Origin: Saprolegnia diclina VS20 | Taxonomy: Eukaryota; Oomycota; Saprolegniomycetes; Saprolegniales; Saprolegniaceae | Direction of reading: 5' to 3' | NCBI RefSeq assembly: GCF_000281045.1 | Contig: NW_008246133.1 | Span: 39,532-62,741, forward strand | DNA: 23,210 bases | In this document: positions 1 through 9,244 of the stretch, in pieces | How positions within the stretch are numbered: the stretch's first letter is position 1 | Layout: every line of letters starts with the position of its first letter | Notes under the pieces: model-generated | What the model was told of the DNA's origin: nothing | Seen by the model: the letters and a program-made list of their open reading frames with translations, nothing else | Database searches by the model: none | Program-made: the position numbers and the translations under genes

Positions 1-49
1 GGACGCGCCACTTTAAAACGTCGCATCATCATCATTCGACCTGCATCCG

Positions 50-1469
50 ATGACGAGCGCGGATGATGCTGCGCTCCTGGCGCTCTTGACGGGCGACGAC
101 GTCCTGACGCTGCACAGCGACGAGAGCTCGCACGCGGCCAACGACAGCGACGACGTCCTCGAGGTGGTCGACGACGACAACGTGGACGTCCATGATCTCT
201 CTGCCTTTCTTGCCGAGCTGCCCGCCTTTGGCCCAGTCCCAGCCGCGCCGACAAAGAAGCGCCGCGCGCACGACGGGCCCAAGGAAGAGATAGCCTACTT
301 GCGTCAAAAGCAACTCGCCCTCGCGACGCAGCTCGTGCGGCTCACGCAGGCCACGAGCATCGTCGACTCGGACAATGGCGCGTGGCAGCGGCGCGCCGTC
401 AACCAACAGCACGCGGTGCAGCGAGCGCTTCAAGAAAACGCACGCTTGCGCGAGCTCCTCGAGGGCCAGCTCAAGCTGGTCCAAGCCCTCGAGCGCGTGC
501 TCATCAAGCGGCCGCGGCTCTCGCTTTTTCCCAAATGCTCGGCGCTCGACGCCGTCTTGGGTATCGCGGAGCGGGAAGCGTCTTTGGAAGCGCTCTTCCA
601 GGCGCAGTACGACACGCTCGAGATGCACTGGGTGCGTCACGGCCTCTTTCAGTACACTGACAGTGGTGACGCGACACGCAAGGCCAACATTGAGAGCTTG
701 GCATTTGGTGGTACAATGCACCTCAATTCGCTCCTTGGGACGCCCTGCTCGCTTCCTTTTATGGCCTTGAGCGACATTCTCTGGGACCTCATGACGAACG
801 AGGTGGCGCCGTCGTGCCAGGTACGGTGCTTGTCTCGATACCTCTCAACCAGGACGTGGGCTCGTAGCTTCTCGAAGAATTTCATCCGCAGCTGCGCTAT
901 CTCCGGTGCGACCTGTCGTTGTCGTCGCATGGTTGACTCATGTCGTGCGTTGCGCCATAGCTACGACATGGAACTGCACGATTCCAAGCTCCCGACTCTC
1001 GAGTCGCGGCTCGCCCACCGGCGCTTCAACGAGCCAAACCGCGTCGTGCTATTGACGCGCTCGATCGTCGACGATGGTGTATTCCCGCACACGCCAGGCC
1101 ACTTGATCGAGAACCGAGCCACGTGGTATACTCGCTCCGCACCGAGAAGCCGTCCCAACAAATGACACGTGTAGGTCGGTCATCTCGTATAAAGGCCCCA
1201 ACGAGTGCTACTTGGCAGTGTACGTGAACGTCGCGCTGCCCATCTTCCCCGTCGATATTGAAGCGATGCAGCCGGCCGCGGGGACGCTCACCGAGCTCCT
1301 TTTACAGCTCACGGCGTCCAACAGCGAGCGCTTTGGCGCGCGTGTCCAAGACGCCATTCGTACGCGGCACCCCCACACGGTCCTTGGCCCACGTCCGAGT
1401 CTCTTGATGCATGGAGACAATGCCAGGGCGACCATGCTGTTGCCGCAGCCCGACGCCAAAAATGTTTAA
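50..1469 (+). CDS. Copy 1: bZIP-like/START-like protein, 4 exons
   Basis: Exons 50-820, 868-905, 961-1125 and 1175-1469 join to 422 codons; introns are 47, 55 and 49 nt, all GT-AG. Residues 1-60 are acidic and hold DLSAFLAELPAF (49-60). A basic KKRR (69-72) precedes PKEEIAYLR (77-85), which opens a leucine-heptad coil to about residue 100. Trp112 then leads into a second coil with the QEN motif (128-130), ending at KRPRL (153-157). The START-like part contains WVRHGLF, RVVLLTRS and GTLTELLLQ. The first in-frame ATG is used; its context is weak. Exon 4 is the longest of the array and adds about 35 residues after DAIRTR that no other copy has, so the original stop may have been lost. Introns 1 and 2 sum to 102 nt without stops, so the unspliced frame also stays open into exon 3. 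The stop lies 27 bp from that of copy 2 (convergent). Family assignment is from motif recognition; function is inferred. Confidence 0.85.
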
Positions 1470-1496
1470 AAATGCTGTTTGAGGTCGATACATGTA

Positions 1497-2735
1497 TTAA
1501 TGTTCTGTCAGCGCGTTTTGTGTCGACTTGTACGCGATAATGGCATCGCGGATGCGCGATCCAAATTTTTCGCCGTTTTCTTTTGACATTTGCAAGAGGA
1601 GCTCTGTGAGCGTGCCGACCGCGGGCTGCGCCGACTCGTCGTCGATATGCATACTTGGCGTCGTCATGGTGCCGTAGACAGCCAACATGCTCTCGTCGGG
1701 CGACTTGCGGTGCGTGACCGACCTAGTGTCGACATGACAAATTGTCCACAGGACGATTTTGAAACGCCTACCACCCGAAACGGTTCTCGACCAGATTGCC
1801 GCGGCTGTGCGGCAGCAGCTTGTCGTCCAGGATCGTGTGCCATGCGATAATGACGCGGTCCGATTGCATCCATCGACGGTAGACCACACGGGCCTCGAGA
1901 GTCGGCATTGTCGGGTCCGGGAGGTCGCCAAAGTGTCTACAAAACTGTCAACATTAAACTAAACCATGGGCGTATACTTGACGTAAATAAGGTCGGGATG
2001 GTAGACCTCAAGGACCTCGCTGCGTTTCGAGCGCAACTTGGTCGTCATGTGCTCCCACGTCAAGTTGGCCATCGCAATGTAGTCCAGAGGAATGTGCGTG
2101 CAATGGACAAAGTGCAAGGTCATATTTTCCTGGCCTTTCGTTTCGACGTGCGAGCGCAAGACAGCTTCGTTGGCCTCGACAGCGTCAAACAAGCCGTGCC
2201 GGATCCACGCGGTCTCGAGCTTCTCGAGCTGGTGCTGCATGAGGGCCTCCAGGCTGGCTTCGCGATCGAGTACGTCGAGGACGCCGTGCTTCCACTGTGC
2301 ATCAGCCATGGTTGGGAACGTCGACAGCCGAGGCTTCTTGGCAATGACACGCTGGAGCGCCTCGAGCACCTTGAGCTGATCTTCGAGCATGGCCTTGAGT
2401 CGCAGGTTCTCTTGGCGCGACCGCTGCGCCGCACGGGCTTGTTCCAACGCCCGGCCTTTCCACGGATCGTCGGTCGGCACCAGCGCCTGTCGCTCTTGGA
2501 GCGTGTGTAGCTGTCGCGTGAGGTACCGGTGTTTGGACTGGAGGTACTCGATCTCTTCCTTTGGGTTGCCGGCCAAGCGGCGCTTCATTTGGCGCGTCTC
2601 GCGCGTCGCGCTGTCGTCCGACGAGACCTCGGGCGACGCAAAGTCGGTCGTGCGCGAGAGGAAGGCCGCCATCGTTTCGATCGTCGCCGCATCGTCTTGC
2701 AGAAGAGCGAGCACCTCGGCCATGTCGTCGCCCAT
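1497..2735 (-). CDS. Copy 2: bZIP-like/START-like protein, 3 exons (intron 1 missing)
   Basis: On the minus strand, exons 2735-1978, 1936-1772 and 1722-1497 join to 382 codons. The 38-nt exon 2 of other copies is present as 2015-1978 (VLEVYHPDLIYVK) but fused to exon 1 with no intron. Intron 2 is 41 nt and intron 3 is 49 nt. The N-terminus has TMAAFLSRTTDF (21-32). KRR (51-53) is followed by NPKEEIEYLQSKH in a coil to about residue 80. PW at 91-92 starts the second coil with RQEN (107-110), which ends in KKPRL. The START-like half keeps AWIRHGLFDA, RVIIAWHTILDD and GTLTELLLQ. The ATG at 2735 is used; the ATG at 2723 has better context and would remove only four residues. It is convergent with copy 1 and divergent from copy 3 (626 bp between start codons). 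A CACATTTTTCAAC element upstream resembles an oomycete initiator. Confidence 0.85.
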
Positions 2736-3361
2736 GTAGCGTGATGATGCGCGTTGAAAAATGTGGTACCATCACTCTGCCGTAACACACTCGAAGACGT
2801 CCGAAGCCAGCCGCCGCCACCCGATGTTGGCGCCAAAAACCAACATCGCACCAGCTCCGAGTGAATGATGACGGTGTGTTGCTACCTGCTGCTTGGTCAC
2901 GGTCGCACAATTCGACAATGGCCTATCAACAGCGCTGGTGGTCGCTGCCGAGTGCATGGCGCGGCTATGTCGCCAGCGCACCGCGTCCATGTCGTACTGG
3001 ACCTCGGGTCGCGGCATCCACGACAAATGCAGCAGGCTGCCTCACTGCGCTACAGCCGGCAGCGCGTGCAGTACACGAAGGTGTTTGCCTTGTTGCGCGC
3101 TACTGCATTCGTCTACCACCACGACAAGGCGACAACGCGCAACTAAAGAACGCGACGAGGCTGCGTACCAAGTCATAGCGCTACAGTCTTGCAGTGTCTC
3201 TCTACGTGGCGTTGACATCCTCTCGGCCTCTGCCGCAGCGTTGGCTCGATCGACGCTCTTTCCAGCCAAGTGCAATGTGGCCTTTCCCGGTTTTCTAAAA
3301 ATAGACGGCTGAAACCTTTCACCATCAATAAAATATCGGCTTTTAGAGAATTGATACCGGC
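2736..3361. other. Divergent intergenic region, copies 2 and 3
   Basis: These 626 bp lie between two divergent start codons. The ORFs across 2861-3312 overlap one another in several frames, lack family motifs and are judged non-coding. The side next to copy 3 becomes AT-rich from 3290 to 3350 (TTTTCTAAAAATA, then TCAATAAAATAT), which fits a core promoter. The side next to copy 2 has an initiator-like minus-strand CACATTTTTCAAC at about 2751-2763. No RNA gene or mobile element is visible. Confidence 0.5.
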
Positions 3362-4616
3362 ATGGCACACGACAGCACGGACGTCTGGCGCCTCCTCGAG
3401 GTGTCGGCCGACGACAGTGCGTTCCTTGCGTCATTAGCGGGCGCCGATGCGCCTCGCCCAAACCGGAAGCGCAAGACGCTCAAGTCGGAGATCGACTACC
3501 TGCGGGCCAAGCAGGTCGAGCTAAGCACCGAGCTGGCGCAGCTCCAAGGTCGCATCACCGCGATTCCGCGTGATGCCATTTGGCAGCGGCGCGCCTACGA
3601 CCAGGCGATGGGCGCGCACCGCGCACTCCAAGAACGCGCGCAGCTTCAGGACGCCGTGCAGCAGCAGCTGCAGCAGCTGCACGCGCTCGAAGACGAATTT
3701 GTCGTGTCGGCCAAGCGCACCAAGATGGCACCGCCTAGCGTCCTGCAGCAAGAGGCCGTTCTGAACGCGAACGACCGCGAGGCTGCCCTGGAAGCGCTCC
3801 TGCAGCGCCAGCTTGAGAAACTCGATTCCGAGTGGGTGCGCCACCGCATCTACGATGCGGTGGACGCGAACGCGGTGCTGCAGAGCTCGCACTTGGAACC
3901 TCACGACGATACCGTCCTCCTTCGGTTTCTGCGCTGCGAACCGTATACGCTACCGTCCGATACGATGGCGTCGGTGCTCTGGACGCATCTCACACAGCGG
4001 TCGCCGCCGCCTGGCCACGTCTGCCGAACTATGAAAGAAGATCGCTCATCATGTGTTGCATAGGACGCCGAGACGTTTCACGCCGATCTCGCCTACACCA
4101 GGTGCGCTATCGATCCCAGCGCTCTCTGCCTACACATTCTAGGCAGAGAGCACTAGTCAAAGCACTTGCAGGCTCTAACTTTTTGACAACTAGGCAAGAT
4201 TCGATCCTGGAGCTGCCATCCCGCCCAACGCTCGAGTCGCGCTTGGCATGCCGCCGGTGGACACAGAAAGGCCGGACGGTCATTGCATGGCGCTCGATTC
4301 TTTGCGACGCGCACAAGCCACACGACCCCAGTCACTTGATCGAGAACGCGTGGGGCTGGTACGTCCCTGCCATAGCTGCGGCTGCTGACAACTACGGTAC
4401 CGATGACATAGGGCGGTGGCATATCCACGAGGCCCGGACGCGAGCTACTTTGCAGTGTTTTTGAGCATGACGGCGCCGCTCTCATCGTCGTCGTCGACGC
4501 AGCACGCGGACGACGTTGGCCTTCTCACGGAGCTCCTTTTGAAAATCACACAAGACAACCGCGAACAAGTCACAGCATTTGTCCATCAAGCCGCACAACG
4601 CGCCGCGCCATCGTGA
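3362..4616 (+). CDS. Copy 3: bZIP-like/START-like protein, 4 exons
   Basis: Exons 3362-4018, 4064-4101, 4194-4358 and 4412-4616 join to 354 codons, the shortest product of the array. The first exon donor (CAC|GTCTGC) is weaker than in other copies and was set by alignment: the next exon reads DAETFHADLAYTR, in phase. Intron 2 is 92 nt, about twice the usual size, and contains an inverted repeat. The acidic N-terminus is short, with SAFLASLA at 19-26. RKRK (35-38) precedes SEIDYLRAK and coil 1; Trp74 separates the coils. Coil 2 is glutamine-rich (QQQLQQL, 100-106), and the usual KRPRL is replaced by SAKRTKM. The START-like half keeps WVRHRIYDAV, RTVIAWRSIL and LLTELLLK. Exon 4 has a serine run (SSSSS) before the last helix. 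Divergence in coil 2 suggests changed dimer partners (inference). Confidence 0.84.
4118..4154 (+). repeat. Inverted repeat (hairpin) inside intron 2 of copy 3
   Basis: Arms 4118-4131 (AGCGCTCTCTGCCT) and 4141-4154 (AGGCAGAGAGCACT) are complementary at 13 of 14 positions, the remaining one being a G-U pair in RNA, around a 9-nt loop. It sits between the intron 2 donor at 4102 and the acceptor at 4193. It may explain why this intron tolerates 92 nt: folding would shorten the distance between splice sites. Confidence 0.8.
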
Positions 4617-5753
4617 GAGATGTTGTACCGGATAGCCCTAAACCTTAAACAATCGTACTCGTGGCAACTGGCGCGACCGTTGCCCACCATCGCCACATCC
4701 CTTTCCGAGCGAAAATTGCGTCATGAGCGTGTTTGTTATGCATGCCGTTTGGTGTTTGGCGCATCTCGGTGGTACCATCATCCGTTTTTGTGCAGCATGA
4801 ACGATGTGACGGGATATTTACATCATGCAAAATCGGGTTTTCTGAAAAGAATCACAAGGCAATAGAAATCCAAAGTTAGTTTGGTTTCTCACGAGTTGTT
4901 TCAATGTACTAGTACAAAGTGGACCACAGAGTCCCAATGCCCATGCACTGTATCGTGTTTCGTTGGTTCTATTCTCGCGACTTCGGCCGACGCACGCACA
5001 TCGTGCGGGGCTGGTAACGATGTGTTGCGGCACCGGTTCACCAAGGCGTCCCTACGTTAACGGTGTGGCTCAATTTCTATGCATCCGAGACCGCGTACAA
5101 CTGCGGACGCTGACACGACGCAGAGTCAGCAAAAATGATGCTACGACCGACACCCACCCACAACAGCCCCACCTTTCCCACCCAGTAATTGCGCATACCG
5201 GCGAACGCTGCTTTCCAATGCGGGTACATCTCGCAATCGCCCGACAGGCCCTCGTGGCGACCTTCGTGGCAGTGCCAAATCGAGTCACCGCGCTATCCTT
5301 TATCCAGAAAAGCTATCCATTTTTTTTAAATATTCCGTTTTAGCGCGCCGTAATCGTTGGACCGCGATGACTATGCTTGTAAAACATAGTAACGCGAAAT
5401 TGAATATGATATGTCCTCTGCTCAAGCCCGAAACAAGCATTTTCTCACGCGTCAAACGGTCGATGGCAGTGCACTGCCTCCGTCATGTGCGTAGCGTTCT
5501 CACCACATCCTGGCGTTGAACCGTCAACACGGTATTGAAGAAGTTATCTTACTGTCACTATACCGTCGGGACATCAATTCGAGTTGTCACCCAAAGAGTG
5601 AACACCGGCGTCGAACGAAGGATTACGCTCATTCGAAGAAGCGTAACTTGTCGTACGTGTTGGCTTGTATCTCCTAAACATACTGACCTCAAAGCAACCA
5701 AAAGCATGCGCTCCATGTGCGGTTGATCGCATGCCACTTTGCGTTTTCCCACC
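4617..5753. other. Intergenic region, copies 3 to 4
   Basis: This 1137-bp gap holds no ORF with family motifs; the ORFs seen (such as 4963-5343) are short and low in quality. A run of T with TTTAAATATT lies at 5321-5336. The segment before the copy 4 start has GCCACTTTGCGTTTTCCC, compatible with an initiator and pyrimidine-rich flank. A single telomere-like CCCTAAACC at 4636-4644 is not part of a tandem array. I see no RNA gene. Confidence 0.5.
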
Positions 5754-6954
5754 ATGACGTTGGTCGATAGCAATATCTCGTCAGAGAGCCTCCTGGCCTT
5801 TCTCGCTGAAGCGTCGTTCACACCGCCGCCGTCCCCACCGGTCCAGATCCAGCGCGCGTCCAAGCGGCTGCGGCACAATCCGAAAGACGAGGTCGCGTAC
5901 CTGGAGACGTCGCTCATGCACCTCGAACGCCAGCTGCACAGCCTTCGCGAACACGAACTGCAAACGTCATCGCTCTCGGGTCCGTGGAAGCTGCGCGCGA
6001 TGAACGAGGCCCACCTCGCGCAGCGTGCACTCCTTGAGAACGAACGGCTCAAGGCCGCTGTCGACGACCAGCGCCACAAACTCCGCGCGATCGAGCGCCT
6101 TAGCCTCAAGCGCCCCAAGCTCGCGCCCGCGATCACCGACGAGCTGCTCTGGAAACAGGGCATTTTAAGCTCCGGCGACCGCGAAGCGCAGCTCGAAAAG
6201 TTGCTGTTGCACCAGCGCGAGGTGCTCGAGTCCGAGTGGATCCGGCATGGCTTGCTCGATGTCATTGAGCGCTTTGAGCCGCTCCAGCGCATCACGACGA
6301 CCCAGAGCCCGCTGGATCATGGCCCCGGCGACGTCCATGTCGTCAACTGCGCGGTGATTCCGCTTCACTTTCGTGCCATGTCCAATGTTGTTTGGGATCT
6401 CAAGCGCAAGCGCAAGGACTTTGGCAATCCGTCGACACGCGATTTTCATGCCAATTTGATGTATGGCCGGTGCGTACAGTCCATCGATTGCATGACAAAA
6501 TTGTATTCTAACGACATGCGAACATAGGGATCTCACGAGCGACGATCTTCCAAGCATGCCACCCGACCTGGACTCGCGCTATGGGAATCGGCGGTACATC
6601 GAGGCCAATCGCATCGTCATCGTGTGGCGTGCGATCCTCGAAGACCAAGCGCACCCGCATGCTGACGGCGCATGGATTGAGAATTCGCGTGGCTGGTAGG
6701 ACGACAAAAGCGAGCGAGAAAAAGAGAATCCTCATGAATGGTGTGGGATTAGGGTCACGATCCACGACATGGGCGACAACGAGTGCTACTTGTCAGCGGT
6801 AGTGACGATTTCAACGCCGATGCACGCCACCGCCAACGACAATCGCGCGGCCGAGACGATGCGGGATCGCCTCTTGCAGTACGCCGAAAGCATGTGCAAA
6901 ATCATGGGCAACGCAGTCGAAGACGCCGTCCGCGCCCACTTGGCCAAGGTTTAA
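5754..6954 (+). CDS. Copy 4: bZIP-like/START-like protein, 3 exons (intron 1 missing)
   Basis: Exons 5754-6469, 6528-6695 and 6753-6954 join to 361 codons; the introns are 58 and 57 nt. The stretch 6432-6469 is the 38-nt exon 2 (STRDFHANLMYGR), fused directly to exon 1. The ATG at 5754 has a good context (ACCATGA); the frame stays open a little upstream without another ATG. The acidic part is reduced to about 25 residues with LLAFLAEASF (13-22), followed by a proline cluster (PPPSPP). KRLR (37-40) precedes NPKDEVAYLETS and coil 1. PW at 77-78 starts coil 2 with LLENERLK (93-100); KRPKL closes it. The START-like half has EWIRHGLLDV and RIVIVWRAILED, but the conserved TELLL in exon 4 is changed to RDRLLQ. 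It is convergent with copy 5 (195 bp between stops). Confidence 0.85.
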
Positions 6955-7149
6955 GCTGCGAGTGGTGACGACGTTTTGTACACTATTATAAATATGACTA
7001 TATAAGAACTTGGTACATTATTGCTTTGGAACTAAGACGGGAACGTTGTTGACGAGTGTATCGATGGCATACCCTACCCCTATGTAAAGTGCAACGTCGC
7101 AAGACGAATCAAGCAAGTCCGTGCACGCGGCCAAGACGTGCCCAAAGCA

Positions 7150-8388
7150 TCAACTGGATTCAACATGATGTGGTGGCAAACCGTCCATCTCGATGGGTTG
7201 CTGGGGCGCGAGGCTTGTCATGATGGAGGCTGAGAACGTCCGCGCTTGCTCTTCCTCGGCCCGCAAAAGCAGCTCGGTCCACGTACCGACAACAGGCTTC
7301 CGCATGTGCATGTTGTCTGGAAAAATGGGCGTCGAGAGCGCCACATACAACAAGATCTGAGATTGCGTCGGGCTCTTGGGTACCATCACAGTCCTAGACC
7401 TGTTGAAATCCGGTAAATCTACCACACGTTCACGTACCAGCCGTGCCGGGCATCAATCAGGTGGCCCGCCGCGTGTGGCAGCAGCGCATCGTGGACAATG
7501 GAGCGCCAGACAACTACGACGCGGCCGTCGTGGTCGTAGCGCCGCGCTGCGGTCCGCACCTCGAGCACGGGCATCGTCGGGTCGTCGAGTGTGATGACTG
7601 CTTTTGTGTACACGAGGTCGGGCGCCTCGTAGAGCAAGCGCTGCATACGAATTAAAGACATGTTGGCCAAAATATCATAGAGCGTGTACCTCGGTGGATG
7701 GACCAAGCTTGGTCGTCATGTGCTCCCAGACGAGGTTGGACAGCGCCGCATAGTCAAAGGGGCCGTTCCCGAGCCGCACAAAGTGCAGGTGGAGGTTGTC
7801 GTCGACGGTTGTTTCGACAAACGTCTTGCGCGTCGATGTCCCCCGCGCAGTCAGGTCGTGGAGGCCAAAGCGAATGTGGTCGCTTTCGATCGCTTCGTAG
7901 TCGTGCTGGAGCAGCGCGCGCAGGTCCGTGGCACGGTGCTCACAGCCCAAGACGCCATAGCGCGCCATCGATGGAAACGCCGACAGTTTGGGCCGCTTCA
8001 GCAGCATGCGTTCCATGCCGCGGGCCAGCGCCAGCTGGTCGTGCACGAGGGCTTTGAGCCGCGCATTTTCTTGCTTGGCGCGCTCGGCGGCCTGCGCCTG
8101 TTCGATGGCCCGCACCTGCCAGACACCAGCATGAGCCGGAATTGCGTGCTTGTCGCGGAGCAATTCTAACTGCCGGAGAAGGTAGCGCTGCTTGGACTGC
8201 AGGTACGCGACCTCGTCGCTGGTCTTTTCGCGGACGCGGCGCTTGCGGCTGCCATCCGTGTTGTGCGTCGCTGTCTCATTGCCAAAGTCGCGCGTCGATG
8301 CCAGAAAGGCCGAGAGATCAGTCACAGACGGCGCGGCGTCGTCGCTGTCCAGGACCCTCTCGAGGTCCCGAAGCTCCGTGGGGTCCAT
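7150..8388 (-). CDS. Copy 5: bZIP-like/START-like protein, 3 exons (intron 2 missing)
   Basis: On the minus strand, exons 8388-7690, 7640-7438 and 7399-7150 join to 383 codons. The middle exon is 203 nt, exactly 38 plus 165, so exons 2 and 3 are joined without a base gained or lost. Intron 1 is 49 nt; intron 3 is 38 nt, the shortest in the window. The ATG at 8388 (MDPTELRDLE) aligns with other copies; an in-frame ATG at 8514 would add 42 residues without family character. DLSAFLASTRDFG is at 24-36. RKRR (48-51) precedes SDEVAYLQSKQ and coil 1. Trp90 precedes coil 2 with KQENARLK (105-112), ending in KRPKL. The START-like half keeps HIRFGLHDL, RVVVVWRSIVHD and GTWTELLLR. It is divergent from copy 6, with 856 bp between start codons. 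Confidence 0.86.
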
Positions 8389-9244
8389 GCGGACGACTGG
8401 AATAGAAAGGCGGCAGGTTTTGTCAAAACGACGTACACTCGCGATCAGGAATGATGGTAAGGGCACTTTGCCGCAGGCTGGTCGACACGCGACAACAGTC
8501 AACGCACTGGACACGACGAATACGACGTACTAGTACTACATCAGGATAGGTCTACCTCGTCTTTGCAAACGACAGACTATAATAACCTGTCGGGATTGAG
8601 CTGTTTGTATTCGCCAAGCCATCGCAACCCTTGAAATGAACACCTCTCAGAAGCAGTCGCTAGTCCCCCAGTCGTAGTTTGCCATGAGCGACTAACTCGC
8701 ATCGTACAGCACGGTTCCGCTGTTACGGTACGAGTACTCAAGCAACAACAATGGCATTCGATCGATACCGAGTGCGGCCGTGTGAGGGCGAAATGGCGTG
8801 GCCCGTGGCGCGCAGGACGTGGCGTAGCGTACATCGATGACGCGACTCGCAACGGACACAAACATGGCATGTATACGCCGACTGTGCCACCGACATTGGG
8901 CCATAATCTTGGGTCAACATCCGTGGGTGGTAATCAAAGGATTTTATTCGCTTGGCGGTAATCACGTCGATGGAGGCCGGCGCACAAGGCGCTCCAGTGC
9001 TCGGTGAAATTTGGTGTGCACGAGCTCTATCCTGCGCACGACGCCTTCAATACATGCTGGCACGTTCTATCCAGTGCATCGGCGTTTGTCGACTTTGAAG
9101 TCGGGTCAAAACGACGAGTTTTTGTAAAAATACCTGTATTTTACCGTTTTTACGGAATAAAGACGGTGGCGGAAAGGTCGGGAGTGGTCGTGTCGCAGGG
9201 TCGAGATTGCTGTTGACGCGAGGTCCGGCCATAACGTCGGTGGC
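8389..9244. other. Divergent intergenic region, copies 5 and 6
   Basis: These 856 bp separate the start codons of copies 5 and 6 and should hold both promoters. The 12-mer GTCAAAACGACG occurs 34 bp upstream of copy 5 (8422-8433) and again upstream of copy 6 (9105-9116), in opposite orientation relative to transcription. AT-rich sequence at 9115-9160 includes TGTAAAAATA and CCGTTTTTACGG. No supported ORF or RNA gene is present. Confidence 0.5.

Noticed and set aside
4636-4644. Telomere-like CCCTAAACC, with CCCTAACCC at 18807-18815
   Set aside because: Single units only, with no tandem repeat; chance matches.
8389-8514. Extension of copy 5 by 42 codons to an upstream ATG
   Set aside because: The ATG at 8388 aligns with the starts of other copies, and the extra residues lack family character.
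8422-9116. 12-mer GTCAAAACGACG shared by the promoters of copies 5 and 6
   Set aside because: Shared 12-mers are expected many times by chance in a window of this size, and the similarity does not extend beyond the 12 bases.
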